Assembly: GCA_944346885.1 (NCBI GenBank)
Contig: CALVMR010000001.1
Span: 1-64,000 of the forward strand
Source of the DNA: an uncultured Clostridia bacterium
Lineage (GTDB): Bacteria; Bacillota; Clostridia; Christensenellales; Borkfalkiaceae
Reading direction: 5' to 3'
DNA length: 64,000 nucleotides
The stretch's first letter is position 1, and each line of letters starts with the position of its first letter. Of this stretch, positions 23,118 through 31,813 are shown in pieces. The notes below the pieces were generated by a model. It saw nothing but the letters and a program-made list of their open reading frames with translations. It was not told the origin of the DNA and ran no database searches. The translations under genes and the position numbers were made by a program.

Positions 23118-24219
23118 GGGCGCACAGGAGAAGGCATAGGAGAAAGGCTGCTATGCCTTGTATCATTTTAACGCAAAAAAAGCGTGCGGGGCGGATGCCC
23201 GCCTTTTTGAGAAAGGCGAGCTGCTGGGCAAGGATGCTGCCGCCGCCGAAGGTTACGAGGAAGGCGCAAACGGGCAGCGCGAGCGGCGCGCCGCTTGCAG
23301 CAGCGGCGGCGCAGCCGCCCGTCGCCTCCAATAAGCCCTGCACCAATCCCGCCGCCGCCCCTTCGGAGGCGGCGGGGGCGAGAATAAGCGAAAACAGCCG
23401 TTCGAGCGGCAAAAGCAGGCGCAGGTCGGCAAACGCCTGTGCCAGCACAAAGAAGAGGGCGACGGACCCGCCAACGCACAGCAGGGCGGTCACGCTGCCC
23501 GCCACCGCTTCGGCGAGGACGCCGTCCGTCTCCCGCTTCATGAGCGGCGCGGATGTAAGCGGCGGCTGCAATTTGGCGGCTTCGGGCGGTGCGCCGCGCC
23601 GTTTTTCTGTTCCGAAATAGAGCGCCAGGTATACGCCCCACACGGCGAGCAGGTGCGCCGCCAGCAAAACGGCGCCCGCCGCGGCGCTTTGGAAAAAAGC
23701 GCCGCCCACGCAGCCGAGCAAAAACATCGGCCCGCAGGTGGTGCAGAGCGCGCTCATGCGCCGCGCCTGCGTCTGCGTGATCGCGCCGCCTTCGTACAGG
23801 TCCGCAATGGTGCGGCTGCCTACGGGGTAGCCCGAAAGCACGCTCGTAAACAGGCAGTAAGCCGCGCAGCCGGGCAGCCCGATCTTTTCCGTCAGGGGGG
23901 AGAGCCGCCGCGCCAAACGCTGCGCCGCGCCGAGTTTGGTCAAAAGCCCCGTCAGCACCAAAAAGGGGAAGAGCGAGGGGAGCAGCGTCGTCGCCCAAAG
24001 CGAAACGCCCCGCATGCACGCCGCCGCATAGCGCGTGGGCGCCGCGGGGAGCAGCACGAGCAGAAGCAGGATCGCCGCGGAGAGGAGCGTTGCGCCCGCA
24101 TTGCGAAATTTTTTCTGTGCGCGGCGGCGCTGCTTGCCGCGGCAGGCTCTTGCGGCGCGGTGCCCGAAAGGGGCGCGCGGCAGTGCGGCGGAAGTCTTGC
24201 TTTGATGAAAGAGATACAT
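23107..24219 (-). CDS. ylbJ: Sporulation integral membrane protein YlbJ
   Basis: About 370 residues with eight or more TM helices. The nucleoside-recognition (Gate) pattern is visible: GVSLWATTLLPSLFPFLVLTGLL near the N-terminus, then CLFTSVLSGYPVGSRTIADLYEGG and CTTCGPMFLLGCVG. These match YlbJ, which is needed for spore cortex formation in Bacillus. The start MYLFHQSK (24219) is preferred. An extension to 24357 would run into the divergent patatin gene. It is the only clear sporulation gene in the window. Confidence 0.88.
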   Translation of the reverse strand: MYLFHQSKTSAALPRAPFGHRAARACRGKQRRRAQKKFRNAGATLLSAAILLLLVLLPAAPTRYAAACMRGVSLWATTLLPSLFPFLVLTGLLTKLGAAQRLARRLSPLTEKIGLPGCAAYCLFTSVLSGYPVGSRTIADLYEGGAITQTQARRMSALCTTCGPMFLLGCVGGAFFQSAAAGAVLLAAHLLAVWGVYLALYFGTEKRRGAPPEAAKLQPPLTSAPLMKRETDGVLAEAVAGSVTALLCVGGSVALFFVLAQAFADLRLLLPLERLFSLILAPAASEGAAAGLVQGLLEATGGCAAAAASGAPLALPVCAFLVTFGGGSILAQQLAFLKKAGIRPARFFCVKMIQGIAAFLLCLLLCALFP

Positions 24220-24250
24220 ATCGTTACAGTATGGAAAAGGGGGAACAAAT

Positions 24251-25048
24251 ATGCGCAAAAAACTCGGATTGGCGCTCGGCGCGGGCGGAGCGCGCGGCGT
24301 TGCGCATGTCGGATTTTTAAAGGCGATGGAGGAAGAGGGGCTCCGCCCCGATTGCATTGCCGGCTCTTCGATGGGGAGCGTGATCGGGGCGTGTTACGCT
24401 TCGGGGATGTCAGCGGATGCGATGCACGCGGTGCTTAAAGAGCTGCGCACGCGCGACGTGCTGGATATCGGGGCGCTGCCCGTTCGCCGGCTGGGGCTGT
24501 TGAAGTGGGAAAAGGCGTACAAATTTTTGGGTTCGTATATCACCGCGCAAACGTTTGAGGAACTGCGTATCCCGTTTTGCTGCGTTGCCGTCGATATCAA
24601 GAGCGGGCGGCTGCACACCTTTTCTTCGGGAGAGCTGCTTTCGGCGGTGCTTGCGTCGGGCACCATCCCCGCCGTGTTCCGCCCCGTCGAACGCGAGGGC
24701 GGGTTGTATGTAGACGGCGGGGTGCTGTGCCGCGTTCCCGTGCAGCAGGTCAAGGCGCTGGGGGCGGACGTCGTTGTGGCGATCGACGTGCTCGGCGGGC
24801 TGCGCGAAACCGAAAAGGTGCCGCACGTTTTTTCGCTCATCGCGCGCGTTTACGATATCATGGACGACGCCCGCACGCAGGCGGAGCGCCGCCGCTGCCG
24901 CCGCATGGCCGACCTTTGGCTGGAACCGCAGATGGGAGAGTTGAGCCAGTATAAGGTAAAATATTATGCCGAGGGCTATGAGGCGGGGTACCGCCTCGGA
25001 AAGGAAAATGCCGATACAATGCGAAAATTGCTCGAACAAGATGGCTGA
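24251..25048 (+). CDS. Patatin-like phospholipase family protein
   Basis: 265 residues. All three patatin signatures are present: the oxyanion hole GAGGARG (about 10-16), the nucleophile elbow GSSMG (about 38-42, Ser nucleophile) and the catalytic Asp in DGG (about 157-159). Similar to RssA/YchK-type serine hydrolases acting on acyl esters; the substrate is unknown. AAAGGGGG precedes the ATG. Divergent from ylbJ with only 31 bp between starts. Confidence 0.92.
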   Translation: MRKKLGLALGAGGARGVAHVGFLKAMEEEGLRPDCIAGSSMGSVIGACYASGMSADAMHAVLKELRTRDVLDIGALPVRRLGLLKWEKAYKFLGSYITAQTFEELRIPFCCVAVDIKSGRLHTFSSGELLSAVLASGTIPAVFRPVEREGGLYVDGGVLCRVPVQQVKALGADVVVAIDVLGGLRETEKVPHVFSLIARVYDIMDDARTQAERRRCRRMADLWLEPQMGELSQYKVKYYAEGYEAGYRLGKENADTMRKLLEQDG

Positions 25049-25217
25049 TCTCTTTGTTTGCAAAGTACTATGCGGCGCATAATACAGCAAAAACAGCCTT
25101 TTTGGGCAGGTTATTCGGCTTTTGGGCTTTCGGGGCGCTTGGTTTGGGTGCGCGCGGAACGCGGCAAAACAAGGTTTGCAGGCGCGCCGCGGCGAAAGGA
25201 TAAATAAGGGATAAAAA

Positions 25218-26570
25218 ATGGATCTGTTTGATCGCAACAACAACGAAAACGCCGCCAAACCGCTGGCGGAAAAGATGCGCCCGTCCAATTTGGATGAGTT
25301 TATCGGGCAGCGCCACATTGTGGCGGAGGGCAGCCTTCTGCGCCGCGCCATCAAGCTGGACAGGCTGGGCAGCTGCATTTTTTGGGGTCCGCCCGGCTGC
25401 GGAAAGACGACGCTTGCGCACATCATCGCAAGCACCACGCAGGGAAATTTTATCAAACTGAACGCCGTGCAGAGCGGCGTTGCGGACGTAAAAAAAGCGG
25501 TGGAGGAGGCGCGCACGGCGCTCAAACTGTACAACAGGCGCACCTATCTTCTGCTGGACGAATGCCACCGCTTCAACAAGGCGCAGCTGGATTCGCTGCT
25601 GCCCGCCGTCGAGCAGGGGACGCTGATCTTTATCGGTTCGACGACCGAAAACCCGTATGCGTCGATGACGCCCGCCATTGTATCCCGCTGCCGCGTGTTC
25701 GAGTTCAAGCGGTTGACCGAGCAGGAGATCGCGGGGGCGCTGCGCGCGGCGCTGTCATCGCGCAAGGGGCTGCGCGCGTACGACGCCGCCGTGGAGGAAG
25801 AGGCGATCGCGCATATTGCGCGCACGGCGGCGGGCGATCTGCGCGCGGCATACAACGCCCTCGAACTTGCGGTGCTTACCACGCCGCCCGCCGCCGACGG
25901 AAAGGTGCGCGTTACCCTTGCCGACGCCGAGCAGTCTATGCAGCGGAAGGCGCTTTCTTACAACGAAGACGCATATTACGATCTTCTCTCCGCTTTCTGC
26001 AAAAGCCTGCGCGGCAGCGATGCAGACGCCGCGCTGTTCTACGCGTTCCGCTTGATCGAGGGCGGGTGCGATCCGCTGCTCATCCTGCGCCGCCTCGTCG
26101 TGCATGCGAGCGAGGATGTCGGCATGGCGGATCCGCAGGCGCTGGTCGTTGCGGTGAGCGCGCTTACCGCTTTTGAAAAGCTGGGGGCGCCCGAAGGGCT
26201 GATTCCTTTGAGCAACGCGGTCATCTACGTCTGCGAAGCGGAAAAATCCAATTCGGTGCTCTTGGCGATGGACGCGGCACGGCGCGCCGCGCGCGAAACG
26301 CCCGAAGCCGCCCCGCCGCCGTATTTGCGGGATACGAGCTACGGTTCGGCAGAGGCGAAGGCGCAGGGCGCCCGTTACAAGTACCCGCACGACTATGGCG
26401 GCTGGGTCGAACAGCAGTATCTGCCGGACGCGCTCAAAAACGAAGTTTTTTACCGCCCGCAGGGGCGCGGGTTTGAAAGGAAGGTGGAGGAGGCGCGCCG
26501 CCGCAAAAAGGGGAGCGTGCCGCCTTCGGAAGGAGTGCTTCCGCCGGAGGGGAAGAAGCCGAACCCCTAA
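25218..26570 (+). CDS. rarA: Replication-associated recombination protein A (MgsA)
   Basis: 450 residues. AAA+ ATPase that acts at stalled replication forks. N-terminal PLAEKMRPSNLDEFIGQ, Walker A GPPGCGKTT (about 57-65), Walker B LLLDECHRF (about 110), sensor 1 IGSTTENPY and the arginine finger near AIVSRCRVFEF are all visible. The C-terminal tetramerisation region includes SEDVGMADPQ and the family-specific YKYPHDYGGWVEQQYLPD. The last 25 residues are a low-complexity basic tail. Stands alone. Confidence 0.94.
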   Translation: MDLFDRNNNENAAKPLAEKMRPSNLDEFIGQRHIVAEGSLLRRAIKLDRLGSCIFWGPPGCGKTTLAHIIASTTQGNFIKLNAVQSGVADVKKAVEEARTALKLYNRRTYLLLDECHRFNKAQLDSLLPAVEQGTLIFIGSTTENPYASMTPAIVSRCRVFEFKRLTEQEIAGALRAALSSRKGLRAYDAAVEEEAIAHIARTAAGDLRAAYNALELAVLTTPPAADGKVRVTLADAEQSMQRKALSYNEDAYYDLLSAFCKSLRGSDADAALFYAFRLIEGGCDPLLILRRLVVHASEDVGMADPQALVVAVSALTAFEKLGAPEGLIPLSNAVIYVCEAEKSNSVLLAMDAARRAARETPEAAPPPYLRDTSYGSAEAKAQGARYKYPHDYGGWVEQQYLPDALKNEVFYRPQGRGFERKVEEARRRKKGSVPPSEGVLPPEGKKPNP

Positions 26571-26586
26571 ACGCGTACATGCAAAA

Positions 26587-26620
26587 GCGCCGCCGCGCGG
26601 AAATTTCCGCGCGGCGGCGC
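26587..26620. terminator. Perfect 34-bp palindrome, likely terminator of rarA
   Basis: Bases 26587-26603 are the exact complement of 26604-26620 with no spacer, folding into a very GC-rich hairpin after the rarA stop. A T tract is weak (GCTCTTTGCC). Confidence 0.6.
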
Positions 26621-26683
26621 GCTCTTTGCCGCAGTGCCGCCGCAAGCCCTCGTTTCGCAGTTTTTTCGCCCGCGAAAGGGGAG

Positions 26684-26722
26684 CAAAAAAAGGCTGCCCT
26701 CCGCAGGGGGCAGCCTTTTGCC
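26684..26722. terminator. Bidirectional terminator between rarA and the aldo-keto reductase
   Basis: An 11-bp stem (26689-26699 with 26708-26718) has an A run on the left and TTTT on the right, so it works in both directions. In the minus direction it is followed by seven T. Confidence 0.85.
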
Positions 26723-26756
26723 GCATACGGTTTTAATGCCTTTTGCCGAATGCGGT

Positions 26757-27731
26757 TTATCCCACCCTTCGCACAAACGGATGATAGTTTAAAATGTGTT
26801 CGATCTCGTCCAAGGCGCTTTGCGGGATGCGCAGCCCGCTTGCCGAAACGTTGGTTTCCAGCTGTTCGGGTTTGGAAGCGCCCGTGATAACGGAGGAGAT
26901 CTGCGGCAGGCGCAGGATCCACGCAAGCGCGAGCACGGAGAGGGGCACGTTCATCCCGTCCGCGATCGTTTGCAGCGCCTCCACTTTGGTCAGGTTTTCG
27001 TCGGTGAGCAGGTTGTTTATCTGCTTGTCTGCCTGGTGCGTTGCGCGCGAACCGGCGGGCAGCGGCTGCCCCTTGCGGTACTTGCCCGTCAAAAGCCCCT
27101 GCGCGAGCGGGGAAAAGGAGACGATCCCCGCTCCGTGTTCGGCGGCAAGCGGCACGATCTCGTCTTCAATGTAGCGGTCCACCATATTGTACTGTGGCTG
27201 AATGACGCTCAGCGGGCGCAGGTGCAGGTCTTTGACGGCGGAAAAAGCCTTGCACAGCTGCACGGGCGACCATTCGCTTACGCCGAAGTAGAGGATCTTG
27301 CCCGCCGCAACCATATCCGAAAGGGTCTGCATGGTCTCTTCAACGGGCGTTGTGGGGTCGAAGCGGTGGCAAAAATAGAGGTCCAAATAGTCCAGCCGCA
27401 TGTTTTTGAGGGTGGTATCCAGCTGTTCGACGATATGCTTGCGCGAGAGCCCCCAGTCGTTTGCGCCCCGCCCCATCGGGAAAAACACTTTGGAGGAAAC
27501 GACGTAGGAAGAGCGCCTGTAATCGCGCAGCGCCGCGCCGAGAAAGCGCTCCGCTTCGCCGCCGCTGTATGCGTCGGCGCAGTCAAAAAAGTTTACGCCC
27601 GCATCGTACGCCGCGCGGATGCACTGGCGCGCCGTTTCTGCCGCGCCCGCGCCGTTGAGGTCCGTCATCCAGCTTCCGAGCGCGACCTCGCTCACTTTCA
27701 GCCCCCATTTTCCGAGATTTCTGTATTGCAT
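26757..27731 (-). CDS. Aldo/keto reductase, Kv-beta/YghZ-like
   Basis: 324 residues. NADPH-dependent carbonyl reductase fold. The catalytic tetrad is visible: Asp and Tyr in NFFDCADAYSGGEAE (about 47-60), Lys in SSKVFF (about 80) and His in YFCHRFD (about 120). The NADPH-binding end VITGASKPEQL is present. The sequence resembles the L-glyceraldehyde 3-phosphate reductase/Kv-beta group. The start at 27731 is after a clear promoter. The substrate cannot be told. Confidence 0.92.
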   Translation of the reverse strand: MQYRNLGKWGLKVSEVALGSWMTDLNGAGAAETARQCIRAAYDAGVNFFDCADAYSGGEAERFLGAALRDYRRSSYVVSSKVFFPMGRGANDWGLSRKHIVEQLDTTLKNMRLDYLDLYFCHRFDPTTPVEETMQTLSDMVAAGKILYFGVSEWSPVQLCKAFSAVKDLHLRPLSVIQPQYNMVDRYIEDEIVPLAAEHGAGIVSFSPLAQGLLTGKYRKGQPLPAGSRATHQADKQINNLLTDENLTKVEALQTIADGMNVPLSVLALAWILRLPQISSVITGASKPEQLETNVSASGLRIPQSALDEIEHILNYHPFVRRVG

Positions 27732-27780
27732 AGTACGCTCCTTGCGCCGTTTTTTGCGGCGTTTTTGTTTGTACGGTATA

Positions 27781-27809
27781 AGTATACACCCGAAGCGGCA
27801 AACTGTCAA
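27781..27809 (-). promoter_or_regulatory. Promoter of the aldo/keto reductase
   Basis: Minus strand: TTGACA (27804-27809), a 17-nt spacer and TATACT (27781-27786). Confidence 0.75.
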
Positions 27810-27842
27810 TCTTTGCGCCGAAACAGGGGCGCGCACATTTGG

Positions 27843-27871
27843 TTGCCTTTTTCGCGCGGGTGCGGTATAAT
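27843..27871 (+). promoter_or_regulatory. Promoter of the DUF5677-like gene
   Basis: TTGCCT (27843-27848), a 17-nt spacer and TATAAT (27866-27871). Divergent from the aldo/keto reductase promoter. Confidence 0.7.
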
Positions 27872-27897
27872 GATAAAAACGTTTTCGGAGGCGTGCC

Positions 27898-29007
27898 GTG
27901 CCGGATTTTATCGAACGGATGGAGCAGAATTTATTCGACGCGCAGCTGGCGCGGCTTGCGCGGCTGACGGGTACGCAGCCGCACGCGGATTTTTTGCGCG
28001 AAATGTTTGCGCTCGTGCGCAAGCAGTACGCGGAGGAGCTGCGCCGCCGCGGGATCCGTTTGCAGCCGCTGGACGGCGCCCGTTTGGACGAGGTGGTCAG
28101 CTATGTGTTTTATTACCACCGCTTTCACACCGCGCACCTGCCGCCCGAAACGGTAAAAAAGCTGGAAGAGGACGAGCGCTACCGCGCCGTATTGGTGCGC
28201 GACGTTGCCGTGTACATCGTCATCAACGAGCATTTGAACGTGGAAAAGCGGTCGGTCACGTCCTCGTATTCTCCGGAGATCGCCGCCTATAACATGGCAT
28301 GCAGCTATTCTCTGTTCGTGCTCGGCACCTTCTGCGGGGAGGACCGCCGCATGCTCGGCATCGGCAACCTCTTTAAAAAAGCGCTTGTCACCGCAAAGAG
28401 CGTTGCCGCGCTGCTTGCGGCGGGCAACAGCTGCGACGCCGTGATCTTGTGGCGGCATTTGCATGAGCTGGAATGCGTGCTCATCGTGCTGAACACGAAC
28501 AAGGACGAAATGTTTTTCGACTATGTGCGGCACATGGAGTTTTTTGACCTCGAACACAACCCCGATGCCGAAGCAGTGCAGGCGCGCCTTTCGGAGGAGT
28601 GCAAAAAATACGGCATCAAGGAGAGGAACGCCTACATCAACTACGGTTGGCTGGTCCGTTTGGAAGGGTTTTGCGAAGGGTACGGAAAGGAGTACCGTCT
28701 GAATTTTAAGGACGGGCTGCAAAAAGTTGCCGGGCAGACGGCGCGGCACGCCGCCTATGCGAGCGCAAGCAAGATCCTGCACCCCTCCGCATGGATCGTT
28801 GCCATCCGCGAGGATAAGTTTTATAAGTTTACGGTATTTGAACTGTTCCGCTCTCTCGTAAACCTTGTCACGCAGATCAAAACTTATGTGACGCGCTACC
28901 GCGGCAATTCGGTGCGGCAGGGGGAGTGCGACGCGTACCTGCGCACCATCGGCGGGTATTTGAACATGATCGCGCGCAACAACAAGGTGATCGCTTCCAA
29001 GCCTTAA
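27898..29007 (+). CDS. Uncharacterised helical protein, possibly DUF5677
   Basis: 369 residues with a GTG start (27898) and GGAGG 7 nt upstream. It appears all-helical, soluble and without signal peptide. The central LLAAGNSCDAVILWRHLHELECVLIVL stretch and a later HAAYASASKILHPSAW, with the RHLHE and H-PS motifs, resemble DUF5677-type proteins, whose function is unknown. The C-terminal 90 residues lack similarity that I recognise. Single gene with its own promoter and terminator. Confidence 0.6.
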   Translation: MPDFIERMEQNLFDAQLARLARLTGTQPHADFLREMFALVRKQYAEELRRRGIRLQPLDGARLDEVVSYVFYYHRFHTAHLPPETVKKLEEDERYRAVLVRDVAVYIVINEHLNVEKRSVTSSYSPEIAAYNMACSYSLFVLGTFCGEDRRMLGIGNLFKKALVTAKSVAALLAAGNSCDAVILWRHLHELECVLIVLNTNKDEMFFDYVRHMEFFDLEHNPDAEAVQARLSEECKKYGIKERNAYINYGWLVRLEGFCEGYGKEYRLNFKDGLQKVAGQTARHAAYASASKILHPSAWIVAIREDKFYKFTVFELFRSLVNLVTQIKTYVTRYRGNSVRQGECDAYLRTIGGYLNMIARNNKVIASKP

Positions 29008-29066
29008 AAGGCAGGCTTTGCAAAGTTTTTCGCGGATTCGAAAGGATTTTGGAACCCGCGCAAAAA

Positions 29067-29106
29067 GACCGCCGCAGGTATTGACCTGCGGCGGTCGCGT
29101 TTTTTA
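29067..29106 (+). terminator. Rho-independent terminator
   Basis: A perfect 13-bp stem (29067-29079 with 29084-29096), loop ATTG, then GCGTTTTTT. Confidence 0.9.
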
Positions 29107-29160
29107 AACTTGCGCGCGGTTTTTTTGAACTTGCGCGCGGTTTTTTAAACTTGCGCTTCG
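29101..29160. repeat. Tandem repeat of the TSCPD gene 3' end, period about 22-23 bp
   Basis: AACTTGCGCGCGGTTTTTT occurs twice, followed by AACTTGCGCTTCGG, which is the coding end (AQV-stop) of the TSCPD gene on the minus strand. The repeats look like duplications of that end. Confidence 0.7.
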
Positions 29161-29411
29161 GCGGCTTTCTTTTCCTTGTACACCGCAATGGCGCGGGCAA
29201 GCTGGTCGGGGCAGGAGGTGTTCCCCTTGCATTTGATGCCTTTGAGCGTTTTTTGTACCTCGTCGATGTTTTTTCCTTCCACCAAACGGGCAACGCCCTG
29301 TAAATTGCCGCTGCACCCGCCGATAAATTTTACGTTGTGCAGGCGGTTTTCTTCGTCCACGTCAAAGAGGATCTGGCGCGAACAGGTACCTTTTGTCGAA
29401 TATGTAAACAT
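29145..29411 (-). CDS. TIGR03905 family TSCPD domain protein
   Basis: 88 residues. Small domain named for its TSCPD motif (NTSCPDQLARAI, about 66-77), also found at the end of some ribonucleotide reductases. A conserved CSGNLQG and three further Cys (CSRQI, GGCSG, GIKCKG) suggest metal binding. GAGGGA precedes the ATG at 29411. Function unknown. Downstream of DUF4364 and possibly co-transcribed with it. Confidence 0.9.
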   Translation of the reverse strand: MFTYSTKGTCSRQILFDVDEENRLHNVKFIGGCSGNLQGVARLVEGKNIDEVQKTLKGIKCKGNTSCPDQLARAIAVYKEKKAAEAQV

Positions 29412-29458
29412 TGTTCCCTCACAAAGGAATGCCGCGGGCGGAGCGCCGCCGCGGGCAA

Positions 29459-29983
29459 TCAGTCAACCAAATTTTCGTAGATCACGGCGTACACGTCCGC
29501 CGCTTTCAGTTCCCATTTTTTATAGATGTTTTGCGCCGTTTTCCGGTCCGGAACCACAAATTTGAGTTCGAGCAGCGGCTGCGCGGGGGCGAGGATGCGC
29601 AAAAACACCGTATACGTACCGTCTTTATTCTGATAATAGTCGGATTTGCACTCCTGCCTGTTGCGGTAGCGCGCGCTGTTGTTTTTGACGAAGACCGAGA
29701 TCTCTTCGCGGGTGCTCTTGGGGATGTTGATGTAAAAGTTGGCGAGGCAGCCGCGCCCGTCCGGCGTGATGCTGTACAGCGTATCGTCGTTTACGTCTAC
29801 GGTGCAGATAAAGCCGTCTTCCAAAAGCTGCGAAATGATCATCATGCAGTCCATGTAGTTGATCCAGTCGTTGCTGGTCGAGCACATGTCAACGATCGTC
29901 CTTTCCGAAAGGGCGCTCTCCATTTTGTCGAACACGAACAACACTATTAGTTTGTTTACAAACGTTTCGCCCTGAATCTGCAT
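29459..29983 (-). CDS. DUF4364 family protein (winged-helix-like)
   Basis: 174 residues. N-terminal helix-rich part (NKLIVLFVFDKMESALSERTIVDMCS) followed by INYMDCMMIISQLLEDGFICTV, the DUF4364 pattern. The family is predicted to be a winged-helix DNA-binding regulator common in Clostridia; its target is not known. The start at 29983 is moderately supported by AGGATAT upstream. Placed between the TSCPD gene and the HPr-like gene. Confidence 0.85.
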   Translation of the reverse strand: MQIQGETFVNKLIVLFVFDKMESALSERTIVDMCSTSNDWINYMDCMMIISQLLEDGFICTVDVNDDTLYSITPDGRGCLANFYINIPKSTREEISVFVKNNSARYRNRQECKSDYYQNKDGTYTVFLRILAPAQPLLELKFVVPDRKTAQNIYKKWELKAADVYAVIYENLVD

Positions 29984-30020
29984 GAGGGGATATCCTGCGT
30001 CAAAAATAGAAGTGCTGACA

Positions 30021-30056
30021 AAAAATCCGCTTTTTGCAAAAAAGCGGATCTTGTTT
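30021..30056 (-). terminator. Terminator of the HPr-like gene
   Basis: Stem ATCCGCTTTTT / AAAAAGCGGAT around GC. Read on the minus strand it is followed by TTTTTTG. Confidence 0.8.
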
Positions 30057-30091
30057 TATCCGTTTGCGCGGAAGATCGCGCCGTATACGGC

Positions 30092-30316
30092 TTATTCGAA
30101 CGCTTTGAGCGCCTTTAAAAGGTCTGCACAGTTATCCGAATAGATCTCAACGGTAAGCGGCTTGGAGAGGTCGAGGCTGAAAATACCGAGGATGGATTTC
30201 GCGTCTACCACATATTTGTCGCTTTTGAGAAGGATCTCATAGGGGACGTCCTGCACGATCTTAACGAAGTCTTTTACCTTTTGTGCCATTTCCAGAGAAA
30301 TTTTTACGGATTTCAT
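30092..30316 (-). CDS. HPr-like protein lacking the active-site histidine
   Basis: 74 residues. The second half has the HPr regulatory-serine region (VVDAKSILGIFSLDLSKPL, matching the KS-M-G-SL pattern around Ser46). The first half, where HPr carries GLHARP with phospho-His15, reads EMAQKVKDFVKIVQ and has no His at all. It therefore cannot accept phosphate from PEP/enzyme I. If used, it would be a Crh-like regulator phosphorylated on Ser by HPr kinase. GGAGG precedes the start. Many Clostridia carry such a protein. Confidence 0.85.
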   Translation of the reverse strand: MKSVKISLEMAQKVKDFVKIVQDVPYEILLKSDKYVVDAKSILGIFSLDLSKPLTVEIYSDNCADLLKALKAFE

Positions 30317-30343
30317 AAAGGAACCTCCAAAAGCATTTTCTAT

Positions 30344-30372
30344 ATTATAACGAAAAATTTTCCGAAAAGCAA
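30344..30372 (-). promoter_or_regulatory. Promoter of the HPr-like gene
   Basis: Minus strand: TTGCTT (30367-30372), a 17-nt spacer and TATAAT (30344-30349). Confidence 0.75.
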
Positions 30373-30391
30373 GATATTTCCGAAAAATAAC

Positions 30392-30420
30392 TTAATAAAA
30401 TTTAATTTTTGTGCTATAAT
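30392..30420 (+). promoter_or_regulatory. Promoter of the gene at 30470
   Basis: TTAATA (30392-30397), a 17-nt spacer and TATAAT (30415-30420). Confidence 0.6.
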
Positions 30421-30469
30421 GATAGCCAGAGGGCGAGGCATGTAAAAAGTGCACAGAACAGGAGGCAAT

Positions 30470-31186
30470 ATGGCGGGTACAAAAGAACAGGCAGAGTTGT
30501 TTTTGCGGCGGTGCGACGAGGTGCAGCGGGCAGGATTCATCATCGCGGATACGAAAATTTCCGATCTGCTGAAAGCGATCGTATCCTCGGACGCGCTGTA
30601 TGCGTTTTTCAAAAGCGTGACGGCGGATTACGATTACGAGGCGGCAAAAATAAAGTACATGAACTATACGCCGCCGGGGTCGGCGCGGCGGGTGCTGCTT
30701 TTTCCCGAAGACCCCGCTGAGCGGCTGGCGTTCGTCTTTTTTCTCCTTGCCGAGATCGACGCAAAGAGTTTGGATCTGAGCTCCTTTTTGCAAGAATATT
30801 TTTATGCGGACGGCAGCCTGCACGGCAGCTTTTACGCTTTTTGCAACCAAGTGATCAAGCCGTTCCGCAACGCCGTAAAAACCATGTTCCGCGGCGGCGC
30901 GGCGGCGGAGGCGGAACGGCTTGACGCGGTGCGCGCCGCGGGCGCGCTTGCGCCCGTCATCGAGCAGGAGCGGCAGCGCGTTTACGGGTCCCGCCTGCCG
31001 GATGAGGTCAAGGTGGACGCCCTGCTCATGCTCAACGCGGCGGCGAACAGCGTCAGCGACCCGGAAACGCTTGCGGGCGTGCTCGTCGGGTATCTCTCCT
31101 TTGCGCGCGGGGCGGGCTTCGGCGTGGATGCCGTTGCAAAATTTTCCCAAGCGCTGGGCAGGATCAAGGAGTCGTTATGGAATTGA
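30470..31186 (+). CDS. Uncharacterised helical protein
   Basis: 238 residues from MAGTKEQAE, with AGGAGG 6 nt before ATG 30470. Predicted soluble and mostly helical, with no signal peptide or TM helix. Visible features are KISDLLKAIVSSDALYAFF, a YDYEAAKIKYMNY segment and DEVKVDALLMLNAAANSV. I do not recognise the family. It overlaps the Nudix gene by 10 bp, so the two are coupled. This might hint at a nucleotide-sugar or housekeeping role, but nothing in the sequence shows it. Confidence 0.75.
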   Translation: MAGTKEQAELFLRRCDEVQRAGFIIADTKISDLLKAIVSSDALYAFFKSVTADYDYEAAKIKYMNYTPPGSARRVLLFPEDPAERLAFVFFLLAEIDAKSLDLSSFLQEYFYADGSLHGSFYAFCNQVIKPFRNAVKTMFRGGAAAEAERLDAVRAAGALAPVIEQERQRVYGSRLPDEVKVDALLMLNAAANSVSDPETLAGVLVGYLSFARGAGFGVDAVAKFSQALGRIKESLWN

Positions 31187-31710
31187 ACGAAAAAACGGTG
31201 CAAAAGCACGTTCTCTATACGGGGAAGATCATCAATTTGCGCGTAGACGACGCGCAGCTGCCGGACGGCAGGCCGTGCAAGCGCGAAATGGTGGAGCACC
31301 CCGGCGGCGCCGCCGTGCTGTGCGTGGAAGAGGGGAAGGTGCTGCTCGTGCGGCAGTTCCGCTATGCGTACGGCGAAGTGCTGTGGGAGATCCCCGCGGG
31401 CAAATTGGATGCGGGGGAGGACCCCGCCCATGCCGCCGCCCGCGAGCTGGAAGAGGAAACGGGCAGGCGGGCGGAGCGCATGGAGCTTTTGTTTTTGCTC
31501 TATCCCACGCCCGGCTACACCAACGAAAAACTGTACGTATACCGCGCGCACGGCGTGCATGCGGGGCGGGTGCATTTGGACGAGGACGAGTTTGTTTCCG
31601 TCTCCCTCATTCCCGTAAAAGAGGCGGCGGAAATGATCGCGGACGGGCGCATCCGCGACGCAAAGACCGTTGCGGCGATCCAGCACTATCTGTTGGGCGG
31701 CTGCCGTTAA
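31177..31710 (+). CDS. Nudix hydrolase, ADP-ribose pyrophosphatase-like
   Basis: 177 residues. The Nudix box GKLDAGEDPAHAAARELEEETG (about 76-97) fits GX5EX7REUXEEXGU exactly, with the metal-binding Glu pair. N-terminal beta strands (GKIINLRVDDAQLPDG) and the YPTPGYTNEKLYVY segment downstream match ADP-ribose pyrophosphatases (NudF). Probably hydrolyses ADP-ribose to AMP and ribose 5-phosphate. Confidence 0.92.
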   Translation: MELNEKTVQKHVLYTGKIINLRVDDAQLPDGRPCKREMVEHPGGAAVLCVEEGKVLLVRQFRYAYGEVLWEIPAGKLDAGEDPAHAAARELEEETGRRAERMELLFLLYPTPGYTNEKLYVYRAHGVHAGRVHLDEDEFVSVSLIPVKEAAEMIADGRIRDAKTVAAIQHYLLGGCR

Positions 31711-31813
31711 ACGGTTTCCCGCCGCGGCGCGGCGGGAAAAGCGGCGGCGCATAAAAGCGGGGGGGGCGGCTTTTGCGGGCAAACGGAAGCTGCCGCCGCG
31801 GTACGGAAAAATG

